A stretch of 60,738 bases of DNA from JANXVY01 sp040080145. Lineage in GTDB: Bacteria > Pseudomonadota > Alphaproteobacteria > Rhizobiales > Hyphomicrobiaceae. Position 1 is the first letter of the stretch; every line of letters begins with the position of its first letter. Below are positions 18,143-25,666 of the stretch, piece after piece. The stretch is taken from contig JBEBJA010000183.1 of assembly GCA_040080145.1 (NCBI GenBank), forward strand, positions 1 to 60,738. The letters run 5' to 3'. The notes under the pieces are model-generated. The model saw only the letters and a program-made list of their open reading frames with translations, was not told the origin of the DNA and did not search any database. The translations under genes and the position numbers were made by a program.

Positions 18143-18886
18143 TCACGGCTTACGCGGTGTCATGGCGACACTGGCCTGAACGCTTGAAATGTTCGCGGGC
18201 AGATCGACTGGAAGAATAAAGCGGCGCTGCTTGCCCGGCTGGACCAGGCCGCTGCCGATCGTTTCGCTGAGCAACCCGGCTGGCACCGTTTGCGACCACC
18301 CTCCGCTCGAAAGTTTGATGGTCGCGTCCGGCAACAGTGCGTGGACGTTGGTCGGGTTCTGCACCGTGATCGTGGGGTGACGCTTGCCCTTGGCGTCCGT
18401 CGCGACGCCCGTTGTCACGACCTTCAATCCAGCTTGTCCCTGGGGCGGCGCGACGTTGACCATCACCCCCATGCTCATCACAACCTGCACCGCTGTTTTA
18501 CCAGCAGGCTGTTTGACCGGCACCTGATTGAAGAAAATGTAGAAACTTTGGCTCGCGCCAAGCATCGGCTCGCCCAGCCATTGAATACGGAAATTCTGCG
18601 TCGCACCCGGCGCGATCATGGCTTGCGGCGGCATCACCAGAAATTCGTCACCGGCATTTGACGTCTGCGCCTTCCCGCTCTCGTCCAGCATCATGCGCTG
18701 AACGACGGCTTCAATCGGCATCGGCGCGGTTGAATTGTTGACAACCGTGACGGTCGCCCGGGCCTTGCCGCCAGCCGACGTCATCTCGACCTGAACCGGC
18801 GAAACCGTCAGCGCCTGTGCGGTGCCAACGGTCAAATACGCAACGGAAACCGCAACAAAGGTCAAAAGATTGCATAGGCGCTGCAT
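18143..18886 (-). CDS. Periplasmic pilus chaperone (PapD-like)
   Basis: A 247-residue periplasmic chaperone. Signal peptide (ending AQA near residue 25), then LTVSPVQVEM, the first strand of the PapD fold, with ATVTVVNNS and QNFRIQWLG in the usual places. Such chaperones give a missing strand to pilus subunits and carry them to the usher. ATG 18886 is chosen for its GGAGA and signal peptide; the longer upstream frame translates the 16-bp tandem repeat and is not credible. It is the second gene of the operon, 19-20 bp from the usher. Confidence 0.92.
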   Translation of the reverse strand: MQRLCNLLTFVAVSVAYLTVGTAQALTVSPVQVEMTSAGGKARATVTVVNNSTAPMPIEAVVQRMMLDESGKAQTSNAGDEFLVMPPQAMIAPGATQNFRIQWLGEPMLGASQSFYIFFNQVPVKQPAGKTAVQVVMSMGVMVNVAPPQGQAGLKVVTTGVATDAKGKRHPTITVQNPTNVHALLPDATIKLSSGGWSQTVPAGLLSETIGSGLVQPGKQRRFILPVDLPANISSVQASVAMTPRKP

Positions 18887-18898
18887 TCTGGTCTCCAA

Positions 18899-18946
18899 GG
18901 GTCGAAACGAAAAAGGGTCGAAACGAAAAAGGGTCGAAACGAAAAA
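18899..18946. repeat. Tandem repeat, 3 copies of 16 bp, in the pilus operon
   Basis: GGGTCGAAACGAAAAA is repeated exactly three times just upstream of the chaperone ribosome-binding site, between the pilin and chaperone genes. Copy number could tune spacing or mRNA structure there. Confidence 0.95.
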
Positions 18947-19006
18947 ATGACTGAGCGCATCGGGATGGTCCCGCAGCGCCCAGTCCAATCAGAAAGCGCT
19001 GGACGA

Positions 19007-19552
19007 TTACTGCGGGATGATCGAGACCCGCAGAGTGTCCGCATAGCTGCCGATGACCAATGGAAGGGCGTTCGTTTGCGGCGTGATTAGTACGCTGAGG
19101 GCGCCGGCGTTTGCTGCAGCGATAGGAGCAAGAGCGCCTGATTCATTTCCTGCCGCTGCCGGATCCGTCACCGTATCGACCGTAGCGATCGCGCCACCCC
19201 AGGTTGCGGTTGCTGAATAGTCGATGATATTGGTAAAGCCGGAGGGTGCTACGCCAACACCGTTGCGGACGCCGCCGCTGAGCGACGTCAACTGAATGTT
19301 AGACGGCGCATTGCAGACGACATTTGCGAACGGAGAGCCCACGGGTGTGATGGGCGTCGTCGTGACAGCACCTGCTAACGAGACCGGTATGACTGCAGTA
19401 CCAGCCGTGCCGGCAACAGCGTTGTTCACAGTGCAGGCTTTGGTAACGGTCGCCGTAATGGTGATGTCTTGGGTAGCCGTCTGCGCATTGGCCGAACCGG
19501 CACCAACCAGGGCAAGGGCGGCAATCGCTGCAAACTTAAGGAAGGAACGCAT
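19007..19552 (-). CDS. Major pilin, spore-coat-U domain
   Basis: A 181-residue secreted pilin: signal peptide (cleavage after NAQ, residue 24), then one SCPU domain with two Cys, CNAPSNIQLTSL, GFTNIIDY and a C-terminal SYADTLRVSIIPQ donor-strand motif. It is the first gene of the pilin-chaperone-usher-tip operon, as expected for the abundant structural subunit. Similarity to the second domain of the tip gene shows a shared origin. Confidence 0.9.
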   Translation of the reverse strand: MRSFLKFAAIAALALVGAGSANAQTATQDITITATVTKACTVNNAVAGTAGTAVIPVSLAGAVTTTPITPVGSPFANVVCNAPSNIQLTSLSGGVRNGVGVAPSGFTNIIDYSATATWGGAIATVDTVTDPAAAGNESGALAPIAAANAGALSVLITPQTNALPLVIGSYADTLRVSIIPQ

Positions 19553-19748
19553 GGATCTTCTCCGAACATGATCAATGATTTACTTGATTTACGCAGGCCC
19601 CTGCGAAAGGGCCGTCCACTATCAAGCTCTCGGACCACGGTGCGCGATCCTGATTCGCTCGATCGTACGCAGAGAAGATTTCGAAACGGTTACTAAAGCG
19701 TGGAGGTTTGTTTCAAATTGCGAAACATCTGAAAGCCAGGTTCAGGGC

Positions 19749-20825
19749 TCAGCCACGCAAACGCATGAGTTTGAACACAACGTCGACTGTGACGCGCAGG
19801 CGATCATACCGCGCCAGCGCCTCGCGGCCCGCAAGCGGTGCGCGATGGTCGTGCGGTGTCATCGCCAAAAGATCGCTGATTTGTGTACGGTTGTAAAGCT
19901 CAACCTCAAATTGAACGCGTTCTTCGTTCCTGATTTCATAATGGGCATGTGCCCCTTCCGGCGCAGCAGATGCAACTTCACTCCGATGGACGCTAGGGTA
20001 GATGATGGACCGCAGTTCGATCAGGTGGTCTGGGCCCGGATCAACCATCAGCACATGCCCGCACGGCGGCTGGACGGAAGCAAATGCCTCCCACACCGGA
20101 AATCCAAACATGCATAAAATGAGTTCGGCGTTGCCAGCGGCAATCGGCAAATGACGATTGGTGGCTACCGCCCAAAAACAACCCTTCGTCCGTTTGGCGG
20201 CCGCTTGAACGGCCCATTTCGAAATATCGACCCCAATAAGTGCGGGAGCAATACCGGCGAGCGAAGACATTGACCTTTTCGCCATACGCGCGCCGAGCGG
20301 CGAAGAGCCGCCGTCCGGTAGGACGGACTCAAAATCAATGACTTCCTTTCGGTCGTTCGTTTTGCAAAAGGATATAAGTCCTTCAGCAACCAAACGTCTC
20401 TCGATCTGCTGCAGATAATACCCTTCCCCGCAGCCAGCATCCACAACGCAGAATACCCTCTCCCTCTCCCTCTCCCTCTCCCTCTCCCGCACCAGTTCCA
20501 TGACCTGCGCGGCGACGCGATCAGCAATCGGCGCATAGACCCCAGAGTCCAGAACCCGCCGCCGGGCCGCCACCATCGACTTGCTGTCGCCCGGGTCGAG
20601 CGACGCTTTGTGCTGCACGACCAGCAGATTGTAATACCCCTCGCGCGACCGGTCGAAGCTATGGCCCCGGTCACAAACCAGCGCCTCACCGATGCCTGAT
20701 CGCAACGGCGTCCCGTCCATCGGGCAAACGAGTGTCCCCTCGGGCAACAAATTGGCTTGTGTCTTCTGAGGGATTGCGCGTCTCCGGCAGCGTGCTGTTA
20801 TACCAGCGGGCATAAGTACGGACAT
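19749..20825 (-). CDS. RlmA-like 23S rRNA (guanine-N1)-methyltransferase with insertions
   Basis: A 358-residue SAM methyltransferase resembling RlmA, which methylates a 23S rRNA guanine near the exit tunnel. The N-terminal zinc-finger region reads CPMDGTPL...CDRGHSFD, so the second Cys is Asp and one ligand is missing. Diagnostic GYYNLLVVQHK and DPGDS follow; SAM motif I is DAGCGEGYY. Two oddities: an (Arg-Glu) run encoded by five CCCTCT units just before motif I, and about 45 extra residues between motif I and VDISK, encoded by DNA with two back-to-back hairpins. Start is likely ATG 20825 or 20813. Function may be altered by the insertions. Confidence 0.78.
   Translation of the reverse strand: MSVLMPAGITARCRRRAIPQKTQANLLPEGTLVCPMDGTPLRSGIGEALVCDRGHSFDRSREGYYNLLVVQHKASLDPGDSKSMVAARRRVLDSGVYAPIADRVAAQVMELVRERERERERERVFCVVDAGCGEGYYLQQIERRLVAEGLISFCKTNDRKEVIDFESVLPDGGSSPLGARMAKRSMSSLAGIAPALIGVDISKWAVQAAAKRTKGCFWAVATNRHLPIAAGNAELILCMFGFPVWEAFASVQPPCGHVLMVDPGPDHLIELRSIIYPSVHRSEVASAAPEGAHAHYEIRNEERVQFEVELYNRTQISDLLAMTPHDHRAPLAGREALARYDRLRVTVDVVFKLMRLRG
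20297..20326. repeat. Twin-hairpin insertion inside the RlmA-like gene
   Basis: GCGGC-GAAGA-GCCGC is followed at once by CCGTCC-GGTA-GGACGG, inside the extra 45-codon segment. Back-to-back palindromes in an in-frame insertion suggest a small mobile palindromic element that kept the frame open. Confidence 0.6.
20456..20488. repeat. Hexanucleotide microsatellite (CCCTCT)5 in coding sequence
   Basis: Five perfect units plus a partial one, encoding alternating Arg-Glu on the minus strand. Gain or loss of units keeps the reading frame. Confidence 0.97.
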
Positions 20826-20986
20826 ATGCGCGTTGGTATCCGCGCGTGGGGTTGCCCCGCCGCCTGGAGATCTTTCAGATCGACGCGGCGTCGATGCGAA
20901 CCATCGCGGGGCGATGACGCGCAAACAAAAGACAATGCCGTCGCGCAGCCGAAGAGCCAAACAGTCTAAACGTCTGCGAGACGGTA

Positions 20987-21193
20987 TTACGTCTTGGCTT
21001 TCGCGAGCCAGTCTTCGGCCTCGTCAATCGAAAACGAAAACTCTGCGCCCGCAACACCTGAATGCGCCCGCGATCCTTCTGCCTTATTCACGATGGCAAA
21101 GCGACCATGATGCGGACCCTTCCCCACCTTCTCAAGCAGATAACCCTTGGCGGCCGCTTCCTTCATGACGCGCTTTTCGTGGGCGTTGGGCAT
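20987..21193 (-). CDS. Small hypothetical protein
   Basis: A 68-residue soluble, mixed-charge protein beginning MPNAHEKRVMKEAA, with GYLLEKVGKGPHHGRFAIVN in the middle and an acidic amphipathic C-terminus. No family recognised. ATG 21193 follows GGGAG; a longer frame to 21418 is Arg/Gly-rich shadow. The central GKGPHHGRF loop could bind nucleic acid, but this is speculation. Confidence 0.6.
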   Translation of the reverse strand: MPNAHEKRVMKEAAAKGYLLEKVGKGPHHGRFAIVNKAEGSRAHSGVAGAEFSFSIDEAEDWLAKAKT

Positions 21194-21441
21194 CAGGCAC
21201 ACTCCCGTGTTTGGAACCACTCTACACCGCCGCCACCCTCCCCGATACGCCGTTCGCGCCATCCCTGCCTTAAACCTACCTTCGCTTGCGTTACGCTCAT
21301 CATTGGGTTCCGCGCGACCCCCTCCTCGCCCGTCCCCACAGGGAGGGGCGGGGACGTTTTGCCTGATTATTTCAAACGGAGACATCACCAACTGAAGCAA
21401 CTGCTTTCCCTCCGCCACTTGTTAGGCTATCACCACCCCAA

Positions 21442-21518
21442 AGCCGCCTTGGCACAGCTGGTAGCGCACCTGATTTGTAATCAGGGGGTCGGGGGTTCGA
21501 GTCCCTCAGGCGGCACCA
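21442..21518 (+). tRNA. tRNA-Thr (anticodon TGT)
   Basis: Acceptor stem GCCGCCT pairs with AGGCGGC; the anticodon stem CCTGA/TCAGG encloses TTTGTAA with anticodon TGT, reading ACA; the T arm has GGTTCGAGTCC; CCA is encoded at 21516-21518. No integrated element is visible downstream. Confidence 0.96.
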
Positions 21519-21739
21519 TATTCTTGATCGATCGGCGCTTTCCAGCACCGAACTCCAGCGCGGGGTTCGTCGCGGTCATGACCACGAACGCGGATTGACC
21601 ACCCGGCAATAGGTGCGGCTGGTGCAGGAGCGGGTGGCCAGCTTCGACCTCGACCCGGGTCTGTACTCTCCTGTTACCGAAAATCAACGACGGCGCGAAA
21701 CAATGCTAAGGGCCAGCCTCGCGGCCAGCCCTGCTTGTC

Positions 21740-24193
21740 TTATTCGTCCTTCTTGCGCGGCACGTTGGGAACCGCGCCGCCACTCTTCGCGGACGGTTTG
21801 CGCTCCTTAGGCCCCGGCAGCGCCTTTTTGGGCGGCGCGTCGGCTAGCGCGGGGATGATGTCGTCGTCATCCTCCTCGTCTTCCTTGGACTTGGCTTTCT
21901 TAGACGGATCAGCCGACACGTACTCGAACGCGAGCTTGGCATCTTCGCCCTTGCCCTCGACCAGCACTTTGACGATGCCGCCATGTTCCAGGCGGCCAAA
22001 CAGCAACTCGTCGGCGAGCGGCTTCTTGATGTATTCCTGGATCACGCGCGACAACGGCCGCGCACCAAACTTTTCGTCGTAACCCTTTTCGCCGATCCAC
22101 TTGGCAGCCGCTTCCGACAGCTCGATCATGACGCCGCGATCAGCCAGTTGGGCTTCGAGTTGGAACACGAACTTCTCGACGACCTTGGCAATGACCTCCT
22201 GCGGCAAGCCGGAGAACGGGATGACCGCATCGAGACGGTTGCGGAATTCCGGCGTGAACAGCCGGTTGATCGCTTCCGTGTCGTCACCCTCGCGCTTGGA
22301 GCGGTTAAAGCCCATCGCGGCCTTGGCAAGGTCAGACGCGCCCGCGTTCGACGTCATAATGAGAATGACGTTGCGGAAGTCGATCTGCTTGCCGTTGTGG
22401 TCGGTGAGCTTGCCGTGATCCATGACCTGCAACAAGATGTTGAACAGATCCGGATGCGCTTTTTCGATTTCGTCGAGCAGCAGCACCGAATGCGGATGCT
22501 GGTCGACGCCATCGGTCAACAGCCCGCCCTGATCAAAGCCGACATAGCCAGGAGGCGCGCCGATCAACCGCGAGATCGTGTGCTTTTCCATGTACTCGGA
22601 CATGTCGAAACGCAGCAACTCCACGCCCATCAGATTGGCCATCTGCTTGGCGACTTCGGTCTTGCCAACGCCGGTCGGACCCGAGAACAGGTAGCAACCG
22701 ATCGGCTTTTCCGGCTCGCGCAAGCCAGCACGTGCAAGCTTGATGGCCGACGCCAAAAGCTCGATGGCACTGTCCTGCCCAAACACCAGCCGCTTCATAT
22801 CCTTTTCGAGGTTGCCCAGAACCTCGGCATCGCTCTTGGTGACGGTGCGGGCCGGAATGCGCGCCATCGTTGCAACGGTCGCCTCGATCTCCTTGACGGT
22901 GATCTTCTTCTTCCGCTTGGACTCGGTCACCAGCATCTGCGAGGCACCGGTCTCGTCGATCACGTCGATCGCCTTGTCCGGTAGCTTGCGGTCATGGATA
23001 TAGCGCGCCGACAACTCGACCGCCGACTTGATCGCTTCGTTGGTGTAACGCAGCTTGTGGAACTCTTCGAAGTATGGCTTGAGACCCTTCAGGATCGCAA
23101 TCGTGTCCTCGATGGACGGCTCCTTGACGTCGATCTTCTGGAACCGGCGGACGAGAGCGCGATCCTTTTCGAAGTGCTGGCGGTATTCCTTGTAGGTCGT
23201 GGAGCCGATGCAACGCAGCACCCCCGACTGAAGCGCGGGCTTCAACAGGTTGGAGGCGTCCATCGCCCCGCCCGACGTCGCACCCGCACCGATCACGGTG
23301 TGGATTTCGTCGATGAACAAAATCGCGCCCTCGTGAGCTTCGATCTCCTTCATGACGGCCTTCAACCGCTCTTCGAAGTCGCCGCGATAGCGCGTGCCAG
23401 CCAGCAACGAGCCCATGTCGAGCGAGAAGATGGTGGCGTTGAGCAGCACCTCGGGAACTTCCCCACGGATGATTTTACGCGCCAAGCCTTCGGCGATGGC
23501 CGTCTTGCCAACGCCCGGATCGCCCACAAACAGCGGATTGTTCTTCGACCGGCGGCACAGCACCTGGATCGTGCGCAGCACTTCCTGTTCGCGTCCGATC
23601 AACGGGTCGATCTTGCCGTCGCGCGCCTTGATGTTGAGGTTGACGCAATAGGCCGACAGCGCATCCTGTGCGGCCTTCTTCTCTTCCCCCTCGCCAGACG
23701 ACGACGAGTGGGGCTCCTCGGCCCCGCGCACCGAACGCGGCTCCGACATGCCGGGACGTTTGGCGATCCCGTGTGAAATATACTGCACGGCATCGAACCG
23801 CGTCATGTCCTGCTCCTGCAGGAAAAACGCCGCATGGCTTTCGCGCTCGGCAAAGATCGCAACCAGCACATTCGCCCCGGTCACTTCCTCCCGGCCCGAC
23901 GACTGCACATGCACGACGGCGCGATGAATGACGCGCTGGAACCCGGTTGTCGGCTGCGCTTCGGTGTGATCCTTGATGACCAGCGAAGCAAGCTCGGTGT
24001 CGAGATAGCCGATAATCCGGGCCTTCAACGCATCCGCATCGACAGCGCAAGCCCGCATGACCGACGCGGCATCCCGGTCGTCCATCAGCGCAAGCAGCAG
24101 ATGCTCCAGAGTAGCGAACTCGTGGTTACGCTCGTTGGCGGCTTCCAGGGCGCGATGTAAAGCCGTCTCTAAGCTCTTCGAGAATGATGGCAC
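21740..24193 (-). CDS. clpA: ATP-dependent Clp protease ATP-binding subunit ClpA
   Basis: An 817-residue AAA+ unfoldase with an N-terminal Clp_N double repeat that binds ClpS, a first ATPase module (GDPGVGKT Walker A, FIDEIHT Walker B), a second (GPTGVGKT, LLDEIEKAH) and the ClpP-docking region. It feeds substrates to ClpP. The C-terminal 45 residues are unusual: a run of Lys, Glu and Asp followed by a Pro/Lys-rich tail. It lies 6 bp downstream of clpS, forming the classical clpS-clpA operon of the N-degron pathway. Start ATG 24193 agrees with family N-termini. Confidence 0.97.
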   Translation of the reverse strand: MPSFSKSLETALHRALEAANERNHEFATLEHLLLALMDDRDAASVMRACAVDADALKARIIGYLDTELASLVIKDHTEAQPTTGFQRVIHRAVVHVQSSGREEVTGANVLVAIFAERESHAAFFLQEQDMTRFDAVQYISHGIAKRPGMSEPRSVRGAEEPHSSSSGEGEEKKAAQDALSAYCVNLNIKARDGKIDPLIGREQEVLRTIQVLCRRSKNNPLFVGDPGVGKTAIAEGLARKIIRGEVPEVLLNATIFSLDMGSLLAGTRYRGDFEERLKAVMKEIEAHEGAILFIDEIHTVIGAGATSGGAMDASNLLKPALQSGVLRCIGSTTYKEYRQHFEKDRALVRRFQKIDVKEPSIEDTIAILKGLKPYFEEFHKLRYTNEAIKSAVELSARYIHDRKLPDKAIDVIDETGASQMLVTESKRKKKITVKEIEATVATMARIPARTVTKSDAEVLGNLEKDMKRLVFGQDSAIELLASAIKLARAGLREPEKPIGCYLFSGPTGVGKTEVAKQMANLMGVELLRFDMSEYMEKHTISRLIGAPPGYVGFDQGGLLTDGVDQHPHSVLLLDEIEKAHPDLFNILLQVMDHGKLTDHNGKQIDFRNVILIMTSNAGASDLAKAAMGFNRSKREGDDTEAINRLFTPEFRNRLDAVIPFSGLPQEVIAKVVEKFVFQLEAQLADRGVMIELSEAAAKWIGEKGYDEKFGARPLSRVIQEYIKKPLADELLFGRLEHGGIVKVLVEGKGEDAKLAFEYVSADPSKKAKSKEDEEDDDDIIPALADAPPKKALPGPKERKPSAKSGGAVPNVPRKKDE

Positions 24194-24199
24194 GTGAAC

Positions 24200-24658
24200 C
24201 TACTCCTTCTCCATAGTGCATTGCAGAGGGTGGTTATTCGAACGTGAAAAATCCATGACCTGGGTCACTTTTGTTTCCGCAATCTCGAATGTGTACACAC
24301 CGCACATGCCGACGCCCTTTTGATGCACATGCAGCATGATCCGTTCCGCGTCCTCGCGGTTCTTGCCGAAGTATTTTTGCAGCACATGGACGACGAATTC
24401 CATCGGCGTATAGTCGTCGTTCAGTAATAACACTTTGTAAAGTGAAGGTTTTTTAGTCTTTGGCCGCGTTTTGGTGACGAGACCGGTCTTATTGCCGCCA
24501 CCACCGCCGCCACCCGCGCCATTCTTGTCCTTGTCGCCATTGGCCGTTGCCGGCAGCAGTGTTGCCGCCGCGCGTCCCCTAGCCCGAGCGGCTGCTCCGG
24601 CGAGAGAGCCGTCGTCATGCGCTCTTAAAAGGTTCGTCATCGTATTGAACTCGCGCAT
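24200..24658 (-). CDS. clpS: ClpS adaptor for ClpAP
   Basis: A 152-residue protein. The C-terminal 85 residues are a full ClpS fold: YKVLLLNDDYTPMEFV with the N-degron pocket (the DDYTPME stretch), HVHQKGVGMCG and the closing NNHPLQCTME. The first 65 residues are an added low-complexity region with seven consecutive Gly. ClpS passes proteins with bulky N-terminal residues to ClpA. ATG 24658 follows an AGAGA site; a longer frame adds only basic shadow sequence. It is directly followed by clpA. Confidence 0.94.
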   Translation of the reverse strand: MREFNTMTNLLRAHDDGSLAGAAARARGRAAATLLPATANGDKDKNGAGGGGGGGNKTGLVTKTRPKTKKPSLYKVLLLNDDYTPMEFVVHVLQKYFGKNREDAERIMLHVHQKGVGMCGVYTFEIAETKVTQVMDFSRSNNHPLQCTMEKE

Positions 24659-24806
24659 CGTATCTCTGTGCTTCGTGCCGGAACGCTGCGTTCCGCCATG
24701 CCGCTTTATCTTAGCCGGTCTGGCGCGATCCGTGAATGCCATTGAATGCGTTGCGCTTCGGATCTTCCCTCGAACACGCTATATGGCGCTCGATCAGGAC
24801 ACAAAA

Positions 24807-24829
24807 AAGGCCCGGTACGACCGGGCCTT
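24807..24829. terminator. Intrinsic terminator downstream of the phasin gene
   Basis: AAGGCCCGG-TACGA-CCGGGCCTT with A-rich and T-rich flanks. On the minus strand it lies about 40 bp after the phasin stop and ends in a T run, and it separates the phasin from clpS. Confidence 0.92.
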
Positions 24830-24867
24830 GATTTTTTATTGACCACATCTTCAAATGCGCTGGCAGC

Positions 24868-25191
24868 TCAGCGCTGCCCGGCCAACATGAGCGCCTGCAT
24901 GGCGCGCGTCTGGTCGTTTGCAGCCGACGCATACATGTTCCCCATGCGAAGCATCTGTTGCATGCTCTCTTCCATGGCCCGCTTCGTGAAAGCCGACATC
25001 AGTTCCACATACTCGGGTACCGTCTTTGCCGCCGTCATTTGGCTAAACGTCGCCGTGCCATCGGCAAGCAGGCGTTGCGAAAAATCGTTGAACTCGGCCG
25101 TCATCGCCTGAAACGCGCGGGTGGCGTCGTCCATAACCGCCAAGCCGCGGTCGACGCTTGGCAAGCCGCGGTCTGTGTTTGGGGTGAACAT
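24868..25191 (-). CDS. Phasin family protein
   Basis: A 107-residue amphipathic helical protein with no signal peptide. The pattern FNDFSQRL, the spaced hydrophobics and Met/Gln-rich end are typical of phasins, which coat polyhydroxyalkanoate granules. ATG 25191 is chosen because AAGGAG sits 7 bases upstream; an earlier ATG (25212) has no such site. It stands alone between its terminator and two large hairpins. No PHA synthase gene is in the window. Confidence 0.8.
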   Translation of the reverse strand: MFTPNTDRGLPSVDRGLAVMDDATRAFQAMTAEFNDFSQRLLADGTATFSQMTAAKTVPEYVELMSAFTKRAMEESMQQMLRMGNMYASAANDQTRAMQALMLAGQR

Positions 25192-25323
25192 GTTCGTCTC
25201 CTTCGTACCCATGAGAAGCGCAATATTAACTCTTGCGCCCCGCCGGGTCCACAAAAATGCTGCGCTGCACAATAAGGTGTCTTCCCCACAAGGCTAAGAC
25301 TAACGCCGCGTTAATAAGTTGGC

Positions 25324-25402
25324 GCTAGTGTTTCGGTTCTGACATTTGCTTCCCGGTTCGGCTAGGTTTTGAGCAAATGTCAGAACCATAAGGAACACTA
25401 GC
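25324..25402. repeat. Large imperfect palindrome A
   Basis: GCTAGTGTT and GGTTCTGACATTTGC pair with their complements on the other side of a 23-nt loop, leaving small internal bulges. It lies in the 475-bp gap between the phasin and the carboxypeptidase genes, 12 bp from a second structure of the same build. Confidence 0.85.
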
Positions 25403-25414
25403 AAGCCTATGATT

Positions 25415-25494
25415 CTAGTGTAGCTTTAGCACCTGACGTTTGGTTTTGAGACGAGCCGCTCGCAGGTACCAAACGTAAGGTGCGCTACACGAGC
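25415..25494. repeat. Large imperfect palindrome B
   Basis: The outer stem built on TGTAGC...GCACCTGACGTTTGGT pairs with ACCAAACGTAAGGTGC...GCTACA, with one mismatch and a 4-nt bulge around a loop of about 23 nt. It shares CTAGTGT, TGAC(A/G)TTTG and a TTTTGAG loop with palindrome A. Paired changes in the stems preserve both structures. Confidence 0.85.
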
Positions 25495-25666
25495 GTGCGG
25501 ACGTTCCGACACGAGTGCGCCGCAAAGCCGCCCCAAAACGACGGCTTTTGCTTCGCATTAAACAGTGCAGTGCAAGTGATTGATTGGCGTGGGTGGTTGG
25601 CGTCATGGGGTAGGCGCTGCGCGGCATTGATCGCCGTTGCAGGTATTGAAGGTCAAACGGGGTTTC

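Noticed and set aside
21519..21739. Integrated element at the tRNA-Thr 3' end
   Set aside because: No integrase gene and no repeat of the tRNA end was seen in the following DNA.
21983..22984. 333-codon plus-strand frame
   Set aside because: Antisense to clpA, a certain gene.
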